64,000 nt of DNA, taken from the NCBI RefSeq assembly GCF_024643205.1, contig NZ_JAMKQJ010000011.1:62001-126000 (forward strand). The letters run 5' to 3'. The DNA is from Parapedobacter tibetensis. Lineage in GTDB: Bacteria > Bacteroidota > Bacteroidia > Sphingobacteriales > Sphingobacteriaceae. The notes below the pieces were generated by a model, which saw nothing but the letters and a program-made list of their open reading frames with translations, had not been told where the DNA came from and ran no database searches. This document shows positions 9,414 through 16,739 of the stretch, piece by piece (the first letter of the stretch is position 1; each line of letters starts with the position of its first letter). A program made the translations under genes and the position numbers.

Positions 9414-12400
9414 TTAAAAATTAAGGGTTAATCCTACTGAAATGGCTTTGAGCATCGGGTAATTGTACCCGTCTCCGCTCCTACCCCTACCATCACTGCT
9501 CAAATCACGGTCGGACCCATAGATATTAGTCACATCCGTATCTTTGGTCCATTTGTACATCGGTGACCATGTCCATAGATTTTCGGCAGAGACATATACT
9601 TTCAAATCATTTGCATGAATTCTCGAGACAAGTTGCATTGGAATCGTATAGCCCACTTGCAGGTTTCGCAATCGAATATAAGCCGCATTCTGCAGATACC
9701 GGTCATTCGGCACATTCAAAGCACGCCCTGTTCCCTGGGCGATATAACCAACAAGACGTGGCATATAGGCATCGAAATTTCCAAGCTCTTCCCTGAACAT
9801 ATTGGCCTCTTGCCAGCGCGGGTATTGATTGTAGGGACGATTATACTGCCCCCAGAATCGCGCCTCCGGTGACGGGTAGTAATCCTGCTTCATTACCCCT
9901 TGGAAAAATGCCGATAGGAAAAAGCCATTCCAATCGCCAGAAAAATTAAACCCAAACGTATACCGCGGTTCCGAATTGCCGATAATGGATTTATCGCCTG
10001 AATCACCAACGCGGTTCAGGCCCTGGTAAATAACACTGTCCCCATCCAAATTTCTAAATTTGATATCCCCAACATAGTTTTTCCGGGTATTGGTATTCGG
10101 GATGTTGTGCTGGGAGGGTGAGTTTGCGATTTCCTCTTCCGAACGGAAAAGGCCCTCTACCTGATAACCCCATATTTCCCCGACACGCTGGCCGACATAG
10201 TAGTCCGTCAGCAATTTGTCCCTATTGTTGTACTTTGTGATTGTGGCCCGATAGTCGGATAAGGTAAATCGGACGTCATAATTAAATGGTTTTTCGGCTA
10301 AGGTAAAACGATCCATCCAATTGACGGAAATCTCCCATCCGGTGGTTTCCAGGTCGGCATAATTCCCTTTCGGCACGGTCGTTCCATAGATAGCGGGCAA
10401 TGTCGGCCCGGTGGTGAACATGTCACTTGTCCAGCGACGATACAGATCGCCCACAAACTGGAGCCTGTTGTTCAAACTTGAAAATTCCAAACCGATATTG
10501 CCCGTTGTGGACGTTTCCCAGGTCAATCCCTCAGGAACAACGCCCGGTTGTCCTGTTCGTTGCGGACGGATCCCATTGATGATACGACCCGATTGGGAGA
10601 TGACAAAGTTCTCCGTAAACGAATAAGGGTTAATATTTCCATTACCCAATGAACCATAAGAGGCCCGTAACTTTACATTGGACAAAGCCTTGGGATTTAC
10701 CTTCCAAAACGGCTCTTCAGAAATCCGCCAACCGACGGATGCCGATGGGAAGAAGGCCCATTGTTGGTCAGTGGGGAACTTTGAGGAACCATCATAACGG
10801 CCATTTACTTCAAGTAAATACCGTTCCTTGAAATCATAATTCACACGAAAAAATCCACCGGCAATAGCCCATTTTTGATTGCCTCCTGTGGTAAGAATGC
10901 TTTGCCCGAGCGCCAGATTGATGTCATCCGCATCGGCATATACAATACCATTACGCCGTGCGGTCAGGTTTTTATACAGCGACTGCTCATAATTGTAGCC
11001 AACCAATAAACCGATGTTGTGGGCAGCATTAATTGACTTTACATAGTTGGCATAGATATTTGTAGCAATATATTCCGTCGTTTGTCTACGCTCTTCCAGG
11101 TCGTTTGTGTTGGTGCCTGTGTAGCCGATTACCCCTTCGTAACGGCTGTATGGCACTTGAACCCGGTTTTGTTGCGAACCGATATCTGTACTTTGGAAGG
11201 TAAAATCAGCACGTAGTGTCAAGCTTTTATCAAGAAATTCAGCCTTGGCAGCTGTTCTGTTCTTCAGGAACCGTCGCGCGTTATCCGTGCCGTTTCTTCC
11301 GATATAGTAGTCGCCTACCGTATAAGCCGCGGGAAAGGATAAGGTACCATCCGGATTCAGCAACGGGGCTAGGGGATGGCCTTCGTCGGCCATATTACGC
11401 CAAATGCCACTGCCTTCCCCAACGTTCAATGGTTGATGATAGTCCATCCGCGAGTATTCCGTATTATTTTCCATTTGCAACCATTGGGTAAGTTGAATGG
11501 TGCCTTTCGCCCGTAAATTATACATGGAATAGGTGTCTGAATTATATCGGAAAAGCCCGTCTTGCCCATTGTAGCGGCCACTCAAATAAAATGCGGTCTT
11601 CTCGTTCCCACCGGAAAGCGCCAGGTTATGGTCTTGCGCCAAAAACTGGTCTTTATACAATTCGCGATACCAGTCAGTACTGTAGAAATATTGGTACTCT
11701 CCCGTAGATGGATTTACTTCTATCCTTGGTAGGGACGGGTCCTCCCACCGCCTTTTTATTTCGGCTAAATATGCAGGCGAAAATGGTAGGGTTTTGTTTA
11801 CCGCTGTGGGTGTATTGCCATTGTCATTCCATCTCGACCATGCATCGCTAAAGCCTTGGGCCCAAGGATAAGAATCCGTGATGTTATCCGGGACGGTTGT
11901 TGGCGATTTTGAAGAGAAATTTGTTGAATAAGTAATGGATGTTTTTCCTTCAGATGCGGATTTAGTGGTAATCAATACCACCCCAAAAGCGGCGCGTGCC
12001 CCATAGATGGAGGCTGAAGCAGCGTCTTTTAATACGGATATGCTTTCAATATCGTTTGGGTTCAACATACGTGGATCGCCTTCTACTCCATCTATCAAGA
12101 TCAACGCGCTACCTTGTTGCCCGATTGAAGTCGTGCCCCGGACATTAAACTCTGGCGATTGGGTCGGCTTACCGTCCAACATGCGGATATTCAAATTTGG
12201 AGAAGCCCCTACTAAACCTTGGGAAATATTTGTGATAGGTCGGTTCTGGAATGCCTCAGCAGTGATTTGATCTACCGCACCCGTAAGGTTTACTTTTCGT
12301 TGCGTGCCATAACCTACCACCACCACCTCATCCAAATCGCTTACCTGTTCTTGCATGGTCACATTGATGACATTGCCCGTAGTTACGGGCATCTCCATTG

Positions 12401-12971
12401 GCGTATAGCCGACTATGGAAAATGCCAGCACCTGATCGCGGTTTGGCAGTTGGATGCGGAAGTTTCCATTGACATCGGTGGTTACCACAAGCGTACTGCC
12501 CTTTACGCGTACTGTGGCCCCTTCAAGCGGTTCTCCTTGTTCGCTAGTAACCCTGCCGGTGATGATGATTTCCTGTATGGCTACTTTTTTTCCTACAGGA
12601 GGGTCTGATTTCGCTTTGGTAATAATGATGTTCTTTTCGATCATCTGATAGTCAAGCCCCTGTCCTTTCAGACTCTCGGAGAGCGCCTCTTCAATGGAGG
12701 CTTCTTTAAGTGTAATGGCAATCGGCTTTATACGGCGGATGAGCTCCGAATCATAGAAAATATGATATCCGGTTTGTCGCTTTATTTCCTTGAAAACCTC
12801 CACCAATGTTGCCCTGTCTTTTTGTAGGGTAACGTGCTGGGCATACGTCAATGCGCTGACCTGCAAACAGCTGATCAATGACAAGATACAGGACAATTTC
12901 ATGGCCAATACATATTTGGGCTTCACACACCTACGGAGACGATGGTAATGTGTGGTAAAATTTTTGTACAT
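9414..12971 (-). CDS. SusC/RagA TonB-dependent transporter with STN signalling domain (PUL-A)
   Basis: Outer-membrane TonB-dependent importer, 1185 aa. In order: a long N-region and signal peptide (to about residue 44), an STN secretin/TonB short N-terminal domain (about 50-115, with KEIKRQTGYHIFYDSELI and QGLDYQMIEKNIIITK), a CarboxypepD_reg-like domain (ITGRVTSEQGEPLEGATVRVKG, about 137-215), a TonB-box-like DEVVVVGYGTQRK, the plug (TSIGQQGSALILIDG, SVLKDAASASIYGARAAFGV), and a 22-strand barrel ending AISVGLTLNF. The STN domain means that it can contact an anti-sigma factor, and the adjacent FecR and ECF sigma genes are the obvious partners. It lies 135 nt downstream of fecR. Confidence 0.95.
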   Translation of the reverse strand: MYKNFTTHYHRLRRCVKPKYVLAMKLSCILSLISCLQVSALTYAQHVTLQKDRATLVEVFKEIKRQTGYHIFYDSELIRRIKPIAITLKEASIEEALSESLKGQGLDYQMIEKNIIITKAKSDPPVGKKVAIQEIIITGRVTSEQGEPLEGATVRVKGSTLVVTTDVNGNFRIQLPNRDQVLAFSIVGYTPMEMPVTTGNVINVTMQEQVSDLDEVVVVGYGTQRKVNLTGAVDQITAEAFQNRPITNISQGLVGASPNLNIRMLDGKPTQSPEFNVRGTTSIGQQGSALILIDGVEGDPRMLNPNDIESISVLKDAASASIYGARAAFGVVLITTKSASEGKTSITYSTNFSSKSPTTVPDNITDSYPWAQGFSDAWSRWNDNGNTPTAVNKTLPFSPAYLAEIKRRWEDPSLPRIEVNPSTGEYQYFYSTDWYRELYKDQFLAQDHNLALSGGNEKTAFYLSGRYNGQDGLFRYNSDTYSMYNLRAKGTIQLTQWLQMENNTEYSRMDYHQPLNVGEGSGIWRNMADEGHPLAPLLNPDGTLSFPAAYTVGDYYIGRNGTDNARRFLKNRTAAKAEFLDKSLTLRADFTFQSTDIGSQQNRVQVPYSRYEGVIGYTGTNTNDLEERRQTTEYIATNIYANYVKSINAAHNIGLLVGYNYEQSLYKNLTARRNGIVYADADDINLALGQSILTTGGNQKWAIAGGFFRVNYDFKERYLLEVNGRYDGSSKFPTDQQWAFFPSASVGWRISEEPFWKVNPKALSNVKLRASYGSLGNGNINPYSFTENFVISQSGRIINGIRPQRTGQPGVVPEGLTWETSTTGNIGLEFSSLNNRLQFVGDLYRRWTSDMFTTGPTLPAIYGTTVPKGNYADLETTGWEISVNWMDRFTLAEKPFNYDVRFTLSDYRATITKYNNRDKLLTDYYVGQRVGEIWGYQVEGLFRSEEEIANSPSQHNIPNTNTRKNYVGDIKFRNLDGDSVIYQGLNRVGDSGDKSIIGNSEPRYTFGFNFSGDWNGFFLSAFFQGVMKQDYYPSPEARFWGQYNRPYNQYPRWQEANMFREELGNFDAYMPRLVGYIAQGTGRALNVPNDRYLQNAAYIRLRNLQVGYTIPMQLVSRIHANDLKVYVSAENLWTWSPMYKWTKDTDVTNIYGSDRDLSSDGRGRSGDGYNYPMLKAISVGLTLNF

Positions 12972-13106
12972 TTGAATAGGGTTTATGAAAAAAGGTTCCT
13001 AATTATTCTTTTACTAAATCCTGATGGCCCAAAGCCATTTGCATTCAGGGGCGGTCGCAACGCTCCTGTTTGCATCTTTTAGCCTTGGATTGCCCTTTCC
13101 ATTAAG

Positions 13107-14354
13107 CTATGTCATCACAATTACCCTCCTTCCTACTATCCGAAACCGGATGGAACCTGTTAGTGCTATGGTGCCCAATAAGGTTTCAAAATCTTCAAAT
13201 CTTGAAATGGTGCCCCCAAAATACTTATTTGTCATATCGCCTTGGTATTCCACTTCAATATCATACCATCGTGCGATGGTGGTCATTACGTAGGTGATGT
13301 GCTCATCCGAAAAGGCGAAATAGCCATTTTTCCAAGCGATGGCATTGGTTGGATCTACTTGTGCGACCTGAATGATATTGCTACCCCTTTTGACGGTAGC
13401 TTCCTCGTTGGGATTTAGGATACGGTGTATGGATTCATTCGGTCTTGAGGTAGTGGCTGATACTTTTACACGGCCTTCGAGCAAGGTAGTTTTTACGGTT
13501 TCTCCATCATTATAGGCATTGATATTGAAATGAGTGCCAAGGACTTCCACAGTTTGCGTCTTGGTTTTGACGAGGAATGGTAGATGGAACGCGGATTGGG
13601 CGGATGACTGACTGCTAACCTCAAAATACGCTTCTCCTTCGAGTTCGACTATTCTTTTATTTCCAATAAACTGCGTGGGGTACGTTAATGTGGATGCCGC
13701 ATTGAGCCATACCTTGGTACCATCGGGTAATATCATCCGCTGTTCACCCCCGTTCGGCGTGCTGATGGTGTTGTATACGACCTCTTTTACCTGTGTCGTA
13801 TGAATGGATTCATAGAAAAGTTGTCCCTCTGCTGTCTTCACAATCCGCATGCCTGATTCCTCGGCGATACGCCCAGAACTGATTTCATCCAAATTGATGG
13901 TTCTGCCATTGGACAAGGTAAGGATTGCCTTTTCACCACCTGGTACGATAGCATCTGAAAGCACCGTTTTGTCTAATTGTTCGTCTTTCGTATTATCATT
14001 GGTAGAACGATCGTGCAGAAAAAACAGCATGCCTATGCAAAGCAATGCAGCCACTCCCGCTGTCCACCGCCAAATGGCTGGCTGGATTAGCCTGCTCGAT
14101 TTTGGTTGCTTTATTGGTGGGTTAGCCTGTACTCTTGGGTCGTTGAGGATGCTTCGATACATGGAATCACTTTGGGCGGACATCGGTGTATCGCTATTTA
14201 AATCGTGCCACAGGCTGTCAATGACAGCATTCAAATCACCCTCCGTGTCGGTCTGCAACATATACTGTTTCAATTCCAACAGTTCATCGGCACTAATTTG
14301 ATTGCTCATATATCCTTGAAGCAGCTGGCGTAACCGTGCTTTGTCAAATTCCAT
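13107..14354 (-). CDS. FecR-family anti-sigma factor (PUL-A)
   Basis: Single-pass inner-membrane regulator, 415 aa. The N-terminal cytoplasmic part (1-92), with LRQLLQGYMSNQISADELLEL, binds and inhibits the sigma factor. One membrane segment lies at about 94-113 (AGVAALLCIGMLFFL). The periplasmic FecR domain carries the motifs ERMI-like QRMILPDGTKVWLNAASTLTYP, ELEGEAYFEV and VLGTHFNINAYNDGETVKTTLLEG. The C-terminal DUF4974 part (AIAWKNGYFAFSDEHITYVMTTIARWYDIEVEY) receives the signal from the SusC STN domain. It is downstream of the sigma gene by 126 nt, the usual sigma-FecR-SusC order. Confidence 0.95.
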   Translation of the reverse strand: MEFDKARLRQLLQGYMSNQISADELLELKQYMLQTDTEGDLNAVIDSLWHDLNSDTPMSAQSDSMYRSILNDPRVQANPPIKQPKSSRLIQPAIWRWTAGVAALLCIGMLFFLHDRSTNDNTKDEQLDKTVLSDAIVPGGEKAILTLSNGRTINLDEISSGRIAEESGMRIVKTAEGQLFYESIHTTQVKEVVYNTISTPNGGEQRMILPDGTKVWLNAASTLTYPTQFIGNKRIVELEGEAYFEVSSQSSAQSAFHLPFLVKTKTQTVEVLGTHFNINAYNDGETVKTTLLEGRVKVSATTSRPNESIHRILNPNEEATVKRGSNIIQVAQVDPTNAIAWKNGYFAFSDEHITYVMTTIARWYDIEVEYQGDMTNKYFGGTISRFEDFETLLGTIALTGSIRFRIVGRRVIVMT

Positions 14355-14480
14355 GCAATGTCCTTCTCAAGTTTATCATATGGTCCATCAGATTTATGAG
14401 GGTTACCTATACAATAAACGGATGAGGGATGCCAGAGGACTAGTGGGGCATCTATTTTTTTATTGGGGGGAAAATCGTGT

Positions 14481-15068
14481 TCATCCGATTAACAGAAACA
14501 GCGACAGCAGAAAAGTCATATTATGTTTGCTGAAGTGCAGTTTTAAGGTTTTCAATGCACTCACCATATGATTTCTTACGGTATTAGGTGAAATGTGTAA
14601 GCGTTCGGCAATTTCGTCATATGACAACCCTTCTTTGCGGCTCAGGGTGAAAACAGTCTGTTGTTGGGTTGGCAACGCTTTGATGGTCTCTTCTGTAAAC
14701 CGATTCAAATCTTCGAATATGATAGTTTCTTCGGTATTATTGGTATGGGTCTCCATGTAGCGGCTCAAATAGTCTTTTGCGCTAGCCTCCGACAATTTTT
14801 TCCGAAAATGGTCAATGGTTAGCCTTCTCGCCGTCAAGTAAACATAAGGATACAACGGTTGGGTCTCGTTGAGTTTGCCCCGATGGAGCCACAGTGCCAC
14901 AAATGTTTCCTGAAGCAATTCTTCGGTCTTTGCGGTATCTTTAACCAACGATTGGATTAGCCGATAGATTCGCCCGTGCAGTTGATTGTAGATGGCACGG
15001 AAAGCCGCCTCCTCTCCGTCCTGTAGGCGGGTGATTAGTTCGGGGGCGATTTCTACATGGGTAGACAT
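14481..15068 (-). CDS. ECF RNA polymerase sigma factor (PUL-A)
   Basis: Extracytoplasmic-function sigma-70, 195 aa from the ATG at 15068; the frame reaches a TTG at 15074 that adds only two residues. The region 2 core is EEAAFRAIYNQLHGRIYRLIQSLV through ELLQETFVALWLHRGKL (about 20-70). Region 4 is LPTQQQTVFTLSRKEGLSYDEIAERLHISPNTVRNHMVSALK (about 133-175), a helix-turn-helix for the -35 box. The last ten residues are unusually hydrophobic (FLLSLFLLIG), as seen in several Bacteroidota PUL sigmas. A consensus promoter precedes it. It should be held by the FecR encoded next downstream. Confidence 0.94.
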   Translation of the reverse strand: MSTHVEIAPELITRLQDGEEAAFRAIYNQLHGRIYRLIQSLVKDTAKTEELLQETFVALWLHRGKLNETQPLYPYVYLTARRLTIDHFRKKLSEASAKDYLSRYMETHTNNTEETIIFEDLNRFTEETIKALPTQQQTVFTLSRKEGLSYDEIAERLHISPNTVRNHMVSALKTLKLHFSKHNMTFLLSLFLLIG

Positions 15069-15128
15069 GAACAATATGGATAGTAAACTAGTTTCGAATT
15101 ACAGGAATATCCTTGGCATTGGTAAGAG

Positions 15129-15159
15129 CAAACTTAAAGCAAATTCTTTAACATTCCAA
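15129..15159 (-). promoter_or_regulatory. Bacteroidota-type promoter of the PUL-A sigma gene
   Basis: Read on the minus strand, TTG (15159-15157) is followed by a 20-nt spacer and TAAGTTTG (15136-15129). This matches the primary Bacteroidota promoter, TTG then about 19-20 nt then TAnnTTTG. Transcription should start near 15122, giving a leader of about 55 nt to the ATG at 15068. The sigma gene thus appears to be transcribed by the housekeeping holoenzyme rather than only by itself. Confidence 0.65.
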
Positions 15160-15291
15160 GGATATCAATGGACATCATTCTGTCAACAAAAATAACAGAC
15201 TAAGCTAAACTTCTTGTTCGCTATAGGTTAAGTTTGTGTTAGGAGTAGTAATCCACAGGCAGGGCACTCACGCTTGAGCCGCACCAGATAC

Positions 15292-15501
15292 TTAGACTTG
15301 CGCCGCAGCTTCCCTGACATTCAGTCTCTGTACTTTTACCCCTTCTTCGGATGTTAAATATTGCTGGTTCCTATCGCATTTGCTCTGCGGGTTTGTCATG
15401 CTGATCCATTTCGCATCAATGGCCGTTTTCAGCACCTTGTTGAAATTGTCCGTATACTGGGTAGTCCGAATTTGTCTTTCAACGTATCCGTACTTATTCG
15501 T
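15292..15501 (-). pseudogene. remnant of a phage-integrase-like tyrosine recombinase (SAM-like domain)
   Basis: A stop-bounded minus-strand frame of about 69 codons. It reads TTQYTDNFNKVLKTAIDAKWI, then MTNPQSKCDRNQQYLTSEEG, resembling the end of the SAM-like core-binding domain of Bacteroidota tyrosine recombinases, where the helix ...NFKKVIRIAIANGWI..NPF is followed by a ...FLTxEEL segment. The catalytic domain with the R..HxxR..Y residues is absent, the frame ends at a TAA (15292-15294), and the upstream part continues only in another frame. It is therefore a dead fragment. The identification rests on pattern recognition over about 45 residues and is moderate. Confidence 0.45.
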
Positions 15502-15583
15502 TTATATCCGCTTAAAAGCGACTTTAGTTTGCTAATAAAATTAGATTATGGAAAAATGAGAACTGACAGGAGGCAGTGATACT

Positions 15584-15781
15584 ATGGGTATAGAACAATT
15601 ATTGATTGAAACAGAAAAGAAGGGAAGCGAAAAGAAAGGCATTGAAAAAGGCAAGTCAGATGTGGTAGCCAACCTAATCCAGCAGCTGGGGCTGGACGAC
15701 CAGGCCGCTGCCGAGGTAGCCGAAGTCTCCATCGACTTCGTGCGCAAGGTCCGTAAGGATTTGGCCAAGAAAAAGAAATAA
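15584..15781 (+). CDS. small charged protein, 65 aa, resembling the tail of PD-(D/E)XK transposase-family proteins
   Basis: A short, Lys/Glu-rich peptide: a GSEKKGIEKGKSD coiled segment, then the helix-turn-helix-like VVANLIQQLGLDDQAAAEVAEVSIDFVRKVRKDLAKKKK. This tail type, an EGxEKG repeat followed by a predicted small HTH, is common at the C-terminus of Rpn/PD-(D/E)XK family transposase-like proteins of Bacteroidota, whose nuclease part is missing here. An AGGAGG ribosome-binding site lies about 9 nt before the ATG, unusually strong for Bacteroidota, and a hairpin plus T-run follows the stop. It may be an orphan tail that is still expressed, or a relic. Confidence 0.5.
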   Translation: MGIEQLLIETEKKGSEKKGIEKGKSDVVANLIQQLGLDDQAAAEVAEVSIDFVRKVRKDLAKKKK

Positions 15782-15812
15782 GAAGTTTTACCAATAGAAT
15801 CTAGATATTTCA

Positions 15813-15846
15813 AGCCATCCGCCAGTTGTCGGGGGCTTTTTTATTT
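15813..15846 (+). terminator. probable rho-independent terminator after the 65-aa gene
   Basis: An imperfect hairpin pairs AGCC (15813-15816) and the following CCG with CGG and GGCT (around 15830-15837), and is followed directly by a T-rich run, TTTTTTATTTT. It lies about 30 nt after the stop of the small plus-strand gene. Confidence 0.5.
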
Positions 15847-15857
15847 TCTCACAAGCT

Positions 15858-16045
15858 CTACACCAAATACCGCTGGTTCTTATGGTGCAGGCTTTCGGGA
15901 TATTTGAGGCGCAGTAGGCCGGCTTGAAGGGCTAGGTCCAATAGGCGGTTGAAGGAGCGGGTGTAGGTTTTGAGGTTGAACTTTAATGATAGCCGTAGGA
16001 TTTCATAGCGAAATCCTTTATTTTTGCAATCAACTTTACCTTTGA
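15858..16045 (-). pseudogene. C-terminal remnant of an ATP-binding (AlbA_2/RecG-like) or Fic-type winged-helix protein
   Basis: An open minus-strand frame of about 62 codons without its own start ends at TAG (15858-15860). It contains KLIAKNKGFRYEILRLSLKF, then FNRLLDLALQAGLLRLKYPE and a KNQRYLV terminus. The pattern of a winged-helix ending in ...LLDLGLLxxxIPDKPxxxxQKYxxT is typical of the last domain of ATP-binding AlbA_2/RecG-like transcriptional regulators of Bacteroidota. All upstream domains are missing; a TAA at 16046-16048 closes the frame. Identification is tentative. Confidence 0.35.
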
Positions 16046-16063
16046 TTAACTAAAATCGAAACC

Positions 16064-16548
16064 TTGAAAAAGTATTACTTTATTGATGAGAGCGGAGACC
16101 CGGTATTCTATGGGCATCGGAAAAAGCTTCTTGTCGGAACCGATGGTTTCCAACCCTATCTGATTATTGGCATGATCGAAACTGACAACAGGAGAGCTCT
16201 ACGTAAAGCCGTGGTTGACTTCATGGAGATGATTAAAGCCGATGTCATGTAAATAGTATTCCATCCATATCCGATGGGAAAGGCTGGTATGTACATGCAA
16301 GGGAGACCATCCCGAGATCAGGGCAAAGTTCTTTGAGCTGTTGCGTGGCCTGCAGGGTTTCAAAGCACACATCGTCATCGCCAAAAAAAGGACTTGAATA
16401 TCTTCAACCGCAAACACAACAATAATCCGACAGAATTTTACTTCGATGTATTGCAACATTTACTCAATGGCAAATTGCATAATCAGCAATGCGAACATTG
16501 CCTGTACCTGTCCAATATATGTCGCAATACAAGAAATGAGTAACAATA
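16064..16548 (+). pseudogene. frameshifted DUF3800 gene
   Basis: The first frame (TTG start at 16064) reads MKKYYFIDESGDPVFYGHRK, the hallmark N-terminus of DUF3800 proteins (FIDESGD carries the conserved acidic residues of an RNase-H-like fold), and stops at 16252. Protein-like sequence continues in shifted frames: NSIPSISDGKGWYVHARE, then DHPEIRAKFFELLRGLQGFK up to about 16396, then NIFNRKHNNNPTEFYFDVLQHLL up to a TAA near 16541. At least two frameshifts and a stop are needed to restore one reading frame, so this is a decayed gene. DUF3800 genes are typical of mobile or defence-like accessory DNA. Confidence 0.7.
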
Positions 16549-16634
16549 AAAATAGGACAGAAGAAGAGTTTAACCGGATTCAGTCCCTGGGCGAACCCGA
16601 CCCCTTCAGATTGAAATACCGGGAACGACAATAA
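16536..16634 (+). CDS. very small ORF downstream of the DUF3800 remnant, 32 aa
   Basis: ATG at 16536, overlapping the end of the DUF3800 remnant in another frame, encodes a charged peptide with EEEFNRIQSLGEPDPFRLKY and then an RERQ end. The composition looks like real protein, but the piece is short. Directly after its stop another frame reads MDFPDFLARATGVSYLFSNK, ending at a TGA near 16694. The two may be parts of one broken gene. I cannot identify the family. Confidence 0.25.
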   Translation: MSNNKNRTEEEFNRIQSLGEPDPFRLKYRERQ

Positions 16635-16739
16635 TGGATTTCCCGGATTTCTTGGCCAGGGCAACCGGAGTTTCGTATCTTTTTTCAAACAAGTGACGTT
16701 TTTTTCCGCATCGGGCGTGGTGGTAGTGTTAGGGGATGC

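Noticed and set aside
15196..16739. Active insertion sequence or integron in the remnant region
   Set aside because: No intact transposase, no terminal inverted repeats and no target duplication are visible; the recombinase fragment lacks its catalytic domain.
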